From positions 1 to 7,009 of the forward strand of contig JAITKY010000075.1 of assembly GCA_031278135.1 (NCBI GenBank): 7,009 bases of DNA, written 5' to 3'. The DNA is from Prevotellaceae bacterium. GTDB taxonomy: Bacteria > Bacteroidota > Bacteroidia > Bacteroidales > UBA932. This document shows, piece by piece, positions 1 to 6,929 of the stretch (positions within the stretch are counted from its first letter, which is position 1; every line of letters starts with the position of its first letter). Below the pieces are notes generated by a model that searched no databases, was not told the origin of the DNA, and worked only from the letters and a program-made list of their open reading frames with translations. The position numbers and the translations under genes are program-made.

Positions 1-9
1 AAAAAACTG

Positions 10-17
10 TATATTTG
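10..17 (+). promoter_or_regulatory. Putative Bacteroidota -7 promoter box upstream of lepB
   Basis: TATATTTG matches the Bacteroidota sigma-ABfr -7 consensus TAnnTTTG exactly. It would place transcription start near positions 22-26 and leave a leader of about 60 A/T-rich bases before the ATG at 83. The matching -33 element (TTTG, about 19-21 bases further upstream) would lie before the first base of the window and cannot be checked. An 8-mer with two free positions is common in A/T-rich DNA, so this rests on its location. Confidence 0.5.
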
Positions 18-82
18 CATAATTATATCAAAAATATTAGATGTAATCAACATATTGAATATAAACGAAAAAAAGTACAGTT

Positions 83-1003
83 ATGTGGAAAAAACAGAAA
101 AAAAAGATACATTGGGAGCGGTGTAAAAGACTGAAAAAAGGGACGAAACTCAGACGTATTTTACTAAATATTTTTGGGTGGTTTCTTTTCCTGATATTTG
201 CTCTAATGTTTGGGATATCATTGAGAGTGTTTTTGTTGGCAAAGTTTCTTATTCCGACCTGGTCAATGTCGCCGACTCTTATAGCAGGCGATGTTATACT
301 CGTCAACAAGATGATACCGGGTCCCCGTATTTTCAAAAGTTGGGATTTCCTGAAAAATGGAGATTTCAGTATGAAACGCTTGAAAGGATACCGCAAAGTA
401 CAGCGTAACGATGTGATAGTGTTTAATTTTCCCTATTCGAACTGGTACAAACTGGAGCTCGACTTCAATGTGTTTTATGCCAAGCGATGTATTGCCATTC
501 CGGGCGATACATTCCTCATCGACAATGGAATGTATCGGGTCAAAAATGTTTTCGACACTTTGGGGCACTATGCAAATCAGAAAACACTGTCGGAGATGGA
601 ACCTCAAGCATTTCCTCCACATATCTACAACTGTTTTCCGGACACGGTTTACGGCTGGAACATCCTGAATTTCGGACCTTTCTATATCCCCGGCGAAAAC
701 GACACCGTAGCAATCGACACTATGAATATCCGCCTTTACCGGCAACTGATTGAATACGAAACACAACAACCGGTCGAAGTCAAAGACAGGAAGGTGTTTA
801 TAGCGGATAAATCTGCAAACGAATATGTTTTTCAACAAAATTACTATTTCGTTGCCGGCGACCATGTAAGGGATTCACGGGATTCGCGTTATTGGGGATT
901 GTTACCCGAAGATCATATCGTCGGTAAAGCATTTATCATCTGGAAATCAAAAGATCGAACAACAGGAAAAAGGCAATGGAACCGATTTTTTAGAACATTA
1001 TAA
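83..1003 (+). CDS. lepB: Signal peptidase I (family S26, LepB type)
   Basis: This is a 306-residue inner-membrane protease that removes signal peptides from proteins exported through Sec or Tat. The N-terminus is very basic (Lys/Arg-rich over residues 3-25) and is followed by one membrane segment at about 26-46, so the catalytic part should face the periplasm. The S26 boxes appear in order: SMSPTL at 61-66 with nucleophile Ser61; the AKRCIAIPGD box at 133-142 with general base Lys134; and GDHVRDSRDSRYWG at 259-272, equivalent to the GDNRDNS-DSRYWG box of E. coli LepB. About 115 residues separate the Lys box from the last box, an insertion in the beta domain that is usual for Bacteroidota. The ATG at 83 is the first start compatible with the membrane anchor, and no clear Shine-Dalgarno precedes it. 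A 90-base gap with no evident terminator separates it from the next gene, which suggests cotranscription. Bacteroidales often carry more than one S26 peptidase, so this may be a shorter paralogue of a longer LepB. The catalytic residues look intact. Confidence 0.95.
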   Translation: MWKKQKKKIHWERCKRLKKGTKLRRILLNIFGWFLFLIFALMFGISLRVFLLAKFLIPTWSMSPTLIAGDVILVNKMIPGPRIFKSWDFLKNGDFSMKRLKGYRKVQRNDVIVFNFPYSNWYKLELDFNVFYAKRCIAIPGDTFLIDNGMYRVKNVFDTLGHYANQKTLSEMEPQAFPPHIYNCFPDTVYGWNILNFGPFYIPGENDTVAIDTMNIRLYRQLIEYETQQPVEVKDRKVFIADKSANEYVFQQNYYFVAGDHVRDSRDSRYWGLLPEDHIVGKAFIIWKSKDRTTGKRQWNRFFRTL

Positions 1004-1093
1004 AAACATTCAAAAGTCGGGGAATTGTTACAGACGGTATGCGCTTTAGCCAATAGTGAAGGCATAGTAAATAACATAGTAAACAATAAAAAT

Positions 1094-4066
1094 ATGACAG
1101 ATTTCACTAAATCGAATATTCGGAAATTATATTTCAAAGACACATCCTTTGCTAATCTGATGAAGCACAGGATATATAATGTTCTGCTTGTTTCGAGCAA
1201 ATACGATGCGTTCATTCTCGAAGAAGACGGACGAATCGACGAACAGATTTTTAACGAATATATGGCGTTAAATCTGCGATATGCTCCGCGCTTCACTCTG
1301 GTCGAAACGGAAACGGAAGCACAAAACGAACTCGAAAACAATAAATATGAATTGATTATCACAATGTCGGACAGCGAAGGGAACGACATTATCGATGTCG
1401 CAAAACGAATTAAGGCAAAACACGAAGACATTCCGATAATCGTACTAACACCTTTTTTACGGGAGGTTTCGCTACGTCTGCATACCGACGATGTAAGCGA
1501 TATCGATTATGTTTTCAGCTGGCTTGGCAATTCCGACCTGCTTTTGGCGATAATCAAACTGCTCGAAGACAGGATGAATGTAAAAGAAGATGTTGAGAGT
1601 GTTGGAGTTCAGATACTGCTTTTCATTGAAGATTCTACACGGTTTGCATCTTCCGTTTTGCCGTATCTCTACAAGTTTGTGTTCAATCAGTCGAGGTCGT
1701 TTATGACTGAAGCCCTCAACGACCATCAGCAGATGTTGAGAATGAGAGGCCGTCCTAAAATCTTGATGGCACGAACATACGAAGAGGCTTTATCCATATT
1801 TGAACAGTATCCTGATAATATTCTGGGCGTTATATCCGATGTCAGTTTTCCACGTAATGGAACAACCTGCAAAACCGCCGGAATAGATCTGTATAAATAC
1901 ATCAAACAGAGGAATCCTTTCGTTTCCTACATATTAGAATCGTCGGAAAGTCAAAACAGCGTTTATGCCGAAAAATTAAACATTCCGTATATCGACAAAA
2001 ATAACGAAAAAACTTTACCTAACCAATTGAAAACATACTTGTTGGAAAAATTCGGGTTTGGAGATTTCATCTTTCGTAATCCTGTGTCGAAAAAAGAAAT
2101 CGCCAGAGTATCGGATTTGAAAGAACTCCAGAATATTCTGATAAAACTGCCGGACGAAACCCTGATCTGGCATTTTTCGAGAAACGACATCTCCAAATGG
2201 CTGTATTCAAGAGCGATGTTTCCTTTAGCGTCGTTTGTCGAAAACCTTACTCTCGACGAATTTGAAAGTCTGAGCGATGTCAGGCAAACGCTGTTCGACG
2301 CTATAGTACAATACCGTAAAATCAAGAACAGAGGGATTGTAGCCGTATTTCGCAGGGAAAGATTCGACCGGTATTCCAACTTTGCACGTATCGGTTCCGG
2401 CTCGATGGGCGGAAAAGGAAGAGGTCTTGCCTTTTTGGACACGCTGATAAAAAACTATCCTGAACTCGAAGATTTTGAGAAACAAAACACTCAAATCAGC
2501 ATACCCAAAACGGTGATACTTTGCACAGATATTTTCGACGAATTTATGGAAACGAACAATTTGTATCCGGTTGCGCTTTCCGATTCTCCGGATGAGGTTA
2601 TATTTCAACACTTTCAGAATGCCAAAATGCCGAAATCGCTGCTTGGCGACTTCGTGACTTTTTTTAATGCGATATCGACACCGATAGCCGTCCGTTCGTC
2701 AAGTCTGCTTGAAGATTCGTATTATCAGCCGTTTGCGGGAATCTATTCTACCTACATGATTCCTTACGAAAAAGCGAGCAAAACACACATGCTGTATATG
2801 CTTGACTGTTGCATCAAAGCGGTCTATGCTTCTGTATTCTATAGAGAAAGCAAACTTTATATGGCATCGACATCCAATGTCATCGATTCGGAGAAAATGG
2901 CGATAGTGCTTCAGGAAGTTGCTGGCAGTAATCACAATAACAGATTTTATCCTTCGTTTTCGGGGGTTGCCCGTTCGATAAATTTTTATCCTATCGAACC
3001 GGAACGTCCCGAAGACGGAATTTGCAATGTGGCATTGGGTTTGGGTAAATATGTAGTCGATGGAGGCGTGAGCCTGCGGTTTTCGCCGGCATATCCGAAT
3101 AATGTGTTGCAGACAAGCGAACTGGATATTGCATTGCGGGAAACGCAAACAAAGTTTCTTGCTATAAATCTGGCGAATGAAAAGAGATTCAAAATCAGTT
3201 CCGACGATGCCGAAAATCTTATGGAACTGCATGTCAAAGACGCAGAAGCCGACGGCGCTTTGCGACTGATTGCTTCGACTTTCGACTATAACGACAGAAT
3301 GCTTCGAGATGGCATTTTCGAAGGCGGTCGAAAGGTCATTACTTTTTCGAACATACTCAAACACGACGCTTTCCCCCTCGCTCCGATATTGCAGAAAATC
3401 TTGAGAATAGGACAAAACGACATGGGTTATCCCGTCGAAATAGAGTTTGCCGTCAATCTGGAGGAAAAAGGATTAAACTCGTTCAATTTGTTACAGATAC
3501 GACCGATAGTAGAAAATAAGGAGGTGATGCACGAAGATATTTCGTCGGTGGACAAAAACGACGCTATTATTATTTCGAATCATGCTCTCGGAAATGGAAT
3601 AGTCGATAACGTGTGTGACATTGTGTATGTTAAGCCCGAAAACTTTGACGCTTCGAAAAGCCGTGACATGGCAGTAGAAATCGAAAAGATAAACGCTCAA
3701 ATGTCTGCCAACGGTCTAAACTACATTCTAATAGGTCCCGGACGCTGGGGTTCGAGCGACCCATGGCTCGGTATCCCGGTGAAATGGACGCATATTTCGG
3801 CAGCACGCCTGATTATCGAAGCCGGTTTGGCAAACTATCGTATCGACCCAAGTCAAGGAACGCATTTTTTCCATAACCTGACGTCTTTCCGTGTGGGATA
3901 TTTCACAATAAACGCTTATAACAACGACGGTTATTACGATTTGGATTATCTGTCGTCTTTTACTGCAATGTACGAAACTCAATACATCCGACATGTATGC
4001 TTGCCGTCGCCTGCCGTGATAAAAATCGATGGAAAACTTGGTGTCGGAGTCGTATGTCGCATATAA
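1094..4066 (+). CDS. PEP/pyruvate-binding domain protein with tandem receiver-like domains
   Basis: This 990-residue protein is predicted to be cytoplasmic, with no signal peptide or membrane segment. Residues about 25-160 form a degenerate receiver-like domain. Residues about 170-325 form a second one with recognisable receiver landmarks: Glu179/Asp180, Asp249 in ISDVSF, Ser283/Ser284 and Lys302. Residues about 430-805 form an ATP-grasp module like the N-terminal part of PEP synthase and pyruvate phosphate dikinase. Its visible elements are a Gly-rich loop GSMGGKGRGL (436-445), PIAVRSSSLLEDS (530-542), FAGIYSTY (547-554), GLGKYVVDGG (649-658), VEIEFAVN (781-788) and LLQIRPI (799-805). The usual phosphohistidine swivel domain and PEP-binding TIM barrel are not recognisable. 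Instead there is a C-terminal region with GPGRWGSSDPWLG (881-893) and SQGTHFFHNL (920-929), which I recall from uncharacterised PEP/pyruvate-binding proteins. The frame is open upstream to a TTG at 1025, but the ATG at 1094 begins the part that resembles known homologues (MTDFTKSNIRKLYF), so I chose it. An ATP-dependent phosphotransfer role is inferred; the substrate is unknown. Confidence 0.85.
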   Translation: MTDFTKSNIRKLYFKDTSFANLMKHRIYNVLLVSSKYDAFILEEDGRIDEQIFNEYMALNLRYAPRFTLVETETEAQNELENNKYELIITMSDSEGNDIIDVAKRIKAKHEDIPIIVLTPFLREVSLRLHTDDVSDIDYVFSWLGNSDLLLAIIKLLEDRMNVKEDVESVGVQILLFIEDSTRFASSVLPYLYKFVFNQSRSFMTEALNDHQQMLRMRGRPKILMARTYEEALSIFEQYPDNILGVISDVSFPRNGTTCKTAGIDLYKYIKQRNPFVSYILESSESQNSVYAEKLNIPYIDKNNEKTLPNQLKTYLLEKFGFGDFIFRNPVSKKEIARVSDLKELQNILIKLPDETLIWHFSRNDISKWLYSRAMFPLASFVENLTLDEFESLSDVRQTLFDAIVQYRKIKNRGIVAVFRRERFDRYSNFARIGSGSMGGKGRGLAFLDTLIKNYPELEDFEKQNTQISIPKTVILCTDIFDEFMETNNLYPVALSDSPDEVIFQHFQNAKMPKSLLGDFVTFFNAISTPIAVRSSSLLEDSYYQPFAGIYSTYMIPYEKASKTHMLYMLDCCIKAVYASVFYRESKLYMASTSNVIDSEKMAIVLQEVAGSNHNNRFYPSFSGVARSINFYPIEPERPEDGICNVALGLGKYVVDGGVSLRFSPAYPNNVLQTSELDIALRETQTKFLAINLANEKRFKISSDDAENLMELHVKDAEADGALRLIASTFDYNDRMLRDGIFEGGRKVITFSNILKHDAFPLAPILQKILRIGQNDMGYPVEIEFAVNLEEKGLNSFNLLQIRPIVENKEVMHEDISSVDKNDAIIISNHALGNGIVDNVCDIVYVKPENFDASKSRDMAVEIEKINAQMSANGLNYILIGPGRWGSSDPWLGIPVKWTHISAARLIIEAGLANYRIDPSQGTHFFHNLTSFRVGYFTINAYNNDGYYDLDYLSSFTAMYETQYIRHVCLPSPAVIKIDGKLGVGVVCRI

Positions 4067-4153
4067 TCATACGAAAATCATCCCGATTAATGCCTTCATT
4101 CCTCAGGCAATCATCATCCTGTGTGGAATAATATTCGTCTTCTACGGAAAATG

Positions 4154-4191
4154 AGAACTCAACTACTTTCGCCTGAAGGTAGTTGAGTTCT
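4154..4191. terminator. Strong hairpin between convergent genes, probable bidirectional terminator
   Basis: The left arm 4154-4170 and the right arm 4175-4191 pair over 17 positions around the 4-base loop GCCT. Sixteen pairs are Watson-Crick. The remaining one is a U-G wobble in the plus-strand transcript and an A-C mismatch in the minus-strand transcript. The hairpin lies 87 bases after the stop of the PEP-binding protein gene and 33 bases after the stop of the minus-strand lipoprotein gene. The 3' flank is T-rich but interrupted on both strands (AAATCTCATTTCTTT on plus, CATTTTCC on minus), so the U-tract is weak. The strand asymmetry slightly favours termination of the plus-strand unit. Confidence 0.75.
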
Positions 4192-4224
4192 AAATCTCAT
4201 TTCTTTAGATATTTAAATTAATAA

Positions 4225-6723
4225 TTAATCAGTGTAATAAACTTCAATATTAAAAATATCAATATAAGTTGACGAACCTCCACTATTGTTATCGGGGAAC
4301 CGCAAAATCAGAAATTGTCCCTCTATGGTTGTCGACAGAGTAAAAGAGAAAGTTGCCATAGTTTCTGCAACACCCTTTGCTATCGGAGAACCCCACGAGG
4401 CTGGTACTGTTTCGGGTACTCTTCCCATCAGAGGAGCGTGCCAGTTGTCATAATTCGACTTCCGCGACTCGTTGTTCCAATCAACCGTATGTGAAGTATA
4501 AGTGTTTATCGACAGATCGTCTGTCAAATAAAGTTCTATCTGATGAAAATAGTCACCGCTGCCGGAGACTTTGATAACCTGTTTTGACTCTTTCAGATCA
4601 ATTATAAGCACATGTGGTAAGGAAGCGTATGCTTCGATGTTTGAATGCCAACCGCTATTGAGATCGTTGTCTATAGCTAACATTGGATAACCGCCAGGCC
4701 AGAGAGTTTGAGAGCCATTTCCATTACCCCAATTATGGTTACCATTTCTCGACATCGCTACCCAGTTTTTCCTCTCGTTGTCGTCATATCTTTTTAAGTT
4801 TAAGACACGCGTTTTGACTGTGTAGATTGTCTGCGTAAAGCCATCCTCTGCCGTAACAGTGTATGTCACCGGCGCCGCAAAGAAATTCTGCGTTACGCCC
4901 GATGCGGGATTCACCGTTGCGCCCGGCGATAGAGAGATAGTTGGAGCTAGACTCCCTCCTGTTGTTTCAAAAAATGCGGTAATATCCGTACCATCGATAT
5001 TCCAGTCTACGCTGTCTGTACGGAACGACACAATCTCGCTGGCTGAGGATATTATTCGTGCCTTAACGGTGTAGGTTTTCGTTGTACCGTTCTCTGCCGT
5101 AACAGTGTATGTTACACCTGTTTCTGCAAAGAAATTCTGCACTACGCCCGATGCGGGATTCACCGTTGCGCCCGGCGACAGAGCGATAATCGGCGTAAGC
5201 GGCGTTGCAGGATTTGTGCCTGTCGGATAGACATATGTAATCTCTGAACCGTTAATAACCCAGTTTGCTTCGCTTACAGTGAACGACAAAATATCGTTAC
5301 CCGAGTATGGCGTTCTTGTTGCACGGGCAGTGTAGGTTTTCGTCGCACCGTCCTGTGCCGTAACAGTGTATGTTACGCCTGTTTCTGTAAAGAAATTCTG
5401 TGCTGCGCCTGAGGCAGGATTCACCGTTGCGTCCGATGCCAGAGTGATGATCGGTGTAAGCGGCGTTGCAGGATCTGTTTCCGGCGGGTAGACATAAATA
5501 ATCTCCGAACCGTTAATAACCCAGGTTGCCTCGCCTACAGTGAACGATACAATATCGTTATTCGAGTATGGCATTTTTGTCGCCTTAACAGTGTAGGTTT
5601 TCTTAGTCACTCCGTCCTGTGCTGTAACAGTGTATGTTACGCCTGCTTCCGTAAAGAAATTCTGCGCTACGCCCGATGCGGGATTCACCGTTGCACCCGG
5701 CGACAGAGCAATAATCGGCGTAAGCGGTGTTGCAGTATTTGTTGTTGCCGGATAAACATAAGTAATCTCCGAACCGTTAATAGCCCAGGCAGTCTCGCCT
5801 ACAGTGAACGACTTTATCTCGGCGTCCGAGTATGGAGTTTTCGTAGCACGGGCAGTGTAGGTTTTTTTCGTCACTCCGTCCTGCGCTGTAACAGTGTATG
5901 TTACGCCTTCTATCGAGAAAAATCCGCTCTGTACCACGCCTGATGCAGGACTTACCGTTGCACCCTGCGACAGAGTGATGATCGGTGTAAGCGGACCTTC
6001 CACTGTTTCCGGCAAATAGACCTGCGTAATGTTTGTTCCGTTAATAGTCCAGGTCACAGTGTCCACTTTGAACGACAGAATTTCGCAATCGGAATATTGT
6101 GCTCTTGTCGCCTTAACTGTGTACTCTTTCATCGTTAAACCGTTTTCAGCAGTAACGGTGTATTTGACGCCCTGCGCCGTGAAGAAGTTCTGCGCCACGT
6201 CCGATGCCGGGCTTATCGTGGCGCCTCTCGAAATTTCGATGGTCGGCGTGAGTTGACTTTCTACTGTTTCCGGCGGATAGACCTTAGTAATGTCCGTTCC
6301 ATTAACAGTCCAGGTCACAGTGTCCACTGTGAACGACAGAATTTCGCAACCGGAATATTGCGTTCTTCTCGCTCTAACCGTGTACTCTTTCATCGTTACA
6401 CCGTTCTCAGCAATAACGGTGTATTTGACGCCCTGCGTCGCGAAGAAGTTCTGCGCCACGCCCGATGCCGGACTTATCGTGGCGCCTTTCGAAACTTCGA
6501 TGGTCGGTGTGAGTTGACCTTCCTCCGTTTCCGGTGGATAGGTGTGGATAATGTTTAAACCGCTGACAGTCCAAATCACAGTGTCCACCTTGAACGACAC
6601 GATATCGCATGCCGAACTTTTGGGATCTTCGTCCTTGCACGAAACAAAGAGCATAGCGCTACCTATTAGCACTATCAATGTTGTTTTTAAACAACTTACA
6701 TACTTTTTCATATTTTTAACCAT
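4225..6723 (-). CDS. Surface lipoprotein with seven Ig-like tandem repeats and a C-terminal F5/8 type C domain
   Basis: This is an 832-residue predicted lipoprotein. A basic N-terminus and a hydrophobic stretch (about 14-27) end in a lipobox-like FVSC at 26-29. Cys29 is followed by Lys-Asp-Glu-Asp, which fits the Bacteroidota lipoprotein export signal (Lys then two acidic residues) that sends lipoproteins to the outer face of the outer membrane. Seven repeats of 82-88 residues cover 39-643. Each has an SF...W..NG..IT opening, an LTP.I..S.GAT..PASG centre, a Phe-Phe pair, and a closing YTVTA..G.T...YTV strand. They resemble Bacteroidota Ig-like modules of the DUF5018 kind, by recollection only. 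Residues about 644-832 look like an F5/8 type C (discoidin/CBM32-like) domain: AIDNDLNSGWHS (683-694), LPHVLIIDL (702-710), FLILRFPDN (804-812) and a final beta strand at 822-830. A glycan-binding or adhesive role is likely but the ligand is unknown. No partner gene is adjacent. The in-frame ATG at 6711 (giving MKKYVSC) is an equally plausible start; neither start has a Shine-Dalgarno. Confidence 0.85.
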   Translation of the reverse strand: MVKNMKKYVSCLKTTLIVLIGSAMLFVSCKDEDPKSSACDIVSFKVDTVIWTVSGLNIIHTYPPETEEGQLTPTIEVSKGATISPASGVAQNFFATQGVKYTVIAENGVTMKEYTVRARRTQYSGCEILSFTVDTVTWTVNGTDITKVYPPETVESQLTPTIEISRGATISPASDVAQNFFTAQGVKYTVTAENGLTMKEYTVKATRAQYSDCEILSFKVDTVTWTINGTNITQVYLPETVEGPLTPIITLSQGATVSPASGVVQSGFFSIEGVTYTVTAQDGVTKKTYTARATKTPYSDAEIKSFTVGETAWAINGSEITYVYPATTNTATPLTPIIALSPGATVNPASGVAQNFFTEAGVTYTVTAQDGVTKKTYTVKATKMPYSNNDIVSFTVGEATWVINGSEIIYVYPPETDPATPLTPIITLASDATVNPASGAAQNFFTETGVTYTVTAQDGATKTYTARATRTPYSGNDILSFTVSEANWVINGSEITYVYPTGTNPATPLTPIIALSPGATVNPASGVVQNFFAETGVTYTVTAENGTTKTYTVKARIISSASEIVSFRTDSVDWNIDGTDITAFFETTGGSLAPTISLSPGATVNPASGVTQNFFAAPVTYTVTAEDGFTQTIYTVKTRVLNLKRYDDNERKNWVAMSRNGNHNWGNGNGSQTLWPGGYPMLAIDNDLNSGWHSNIEAYASLPHVLIIDLKESKQVIKVSGSGDYFHQIELYLTDDLSINTYTSHTVDWNNESRKSNYDNWHAPLMGRVPETVPASWGSPIAKGVAETMATFSFTLSTTIEGQFLILRFPDNNSGGSSTYIDIFNIEVYYTD
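4795..6609 (-). repeat. Seven tandem coding repeats of about 260 bp within the lipoprotein gene
   Basis: The units, in order of translation, are R1 6609-6349, R2 6348-6088, R3 6087-5824, R4 5823-5560, R5 5559-5299, R6 5298-5041 and R7 5040-4795, encoding 87, 87, 88, 88, 87, 86 and 82 residues. The DNA itself is conserved: for example 4894-4929 in R7 and 5143-5178 in R6 are identical over 36 bases. R1 and R2 form one subfamily (Cys first, TMKEYT near the end) and R4-R6 another (INGSEI, TPLTPII, TYTVTA). R3 begins like R2 and ends like R4. R7 is the most divergent and adjoins the C-terminal domain. The conservation points to relatively recent duplication or recombination, so copy number may vary between strains and short-read assemblies may collapse here. 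Confidence 0.92.
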
Positions 6724-6796
6724 TTAAAATAATTTATATAATTTTTAATTTTTATTTATTCGCTAATTATCTTTTTTAATAAATATCAAGATTACC

Positions 6797-6812
6797 TGAC
6801 CAAATATGGTCA
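6797..6812. promoter_or_regulatory. Inverted repeat in the lipoprotein gene leader
   Basis: TGACCA (6797-6802) and TGGTCA (6807-6812) are perfect inverted arms around AATA. The element lies inside the predicted untranslated leader, 74 bases before the ATG at 6723. It could be a small operator or a weak RNA hairpin; a 6-bp stem is too short to decide and could be chance. Confidence 0.3.
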
Positions 6813-6890
6813 TCTATCCACTCTTCATAATTAATCCACATCTATCAGGTTAACAACATCATAAGCGATAAATTCGTCTATTAATGGGCA

Positions 6891-6923
6891 CAAAGATATA
6901 AACAATTTCTTTAATGCAACAAA
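6891..6923 (-). promoter_or_regulatory. Putative Bacteroidota promoter of the lipoprotein gene
   Basis: Read on the minus strand, TATCTTTG (6898-6891) matches the -7 consensus TAnnTTTG exactly. A TTTG (6923-6920) that could serve as the -33 element lies 21 bases upstream of it. Transcription should begin near 6884, giving an A/T-rich leader of about 160 bases before the ATG at 6723. Both boxes at a fitting spacing on the correct strand make this the better supported of the two promoters in the window. Confidence 0.6.
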
Positions 6924-6929
6924 AAAATA

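Noticed and set aside
263..865. 200-residue open frame on the minus strand inside lepB
   Set aside because: It is antisense to a gene with intact catalytic motifs, shows no recognisable domain, and is a by-product of the codon pattern on the plus strand.
2699..3415. 238-residue open frame on the minus strand inside the PEP-binding protein gene
   Set aside because: It lies opposite conserved ATP-grasp motifs and its translation has no recognisable family features.
3851..3853. Idea that the C-terminal His-containing region of the PEP-binding protein is a normal swivelling phosphohistidine site
   Set aside because: The local sequence SQGTHFF and the nearby THISAAR do not match the G-x-T-x-H signature closely enough to claim it from sequence alone.
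6029..6517. Similar plus-strand frames of about 75 residues opposite the lipoprotein repeats
   Set aside because: They resemble each other only because the underlying DNA repeats; they are shadows of the tandem repeat coding sequence.
4795..6609. Regular repeats considered as a CRISPR-like array
   Set aside because: The period is about 260 bp, the reading frame is open throughout, and units encode a conserved protein module rather than short repeats with unrelated spacers.
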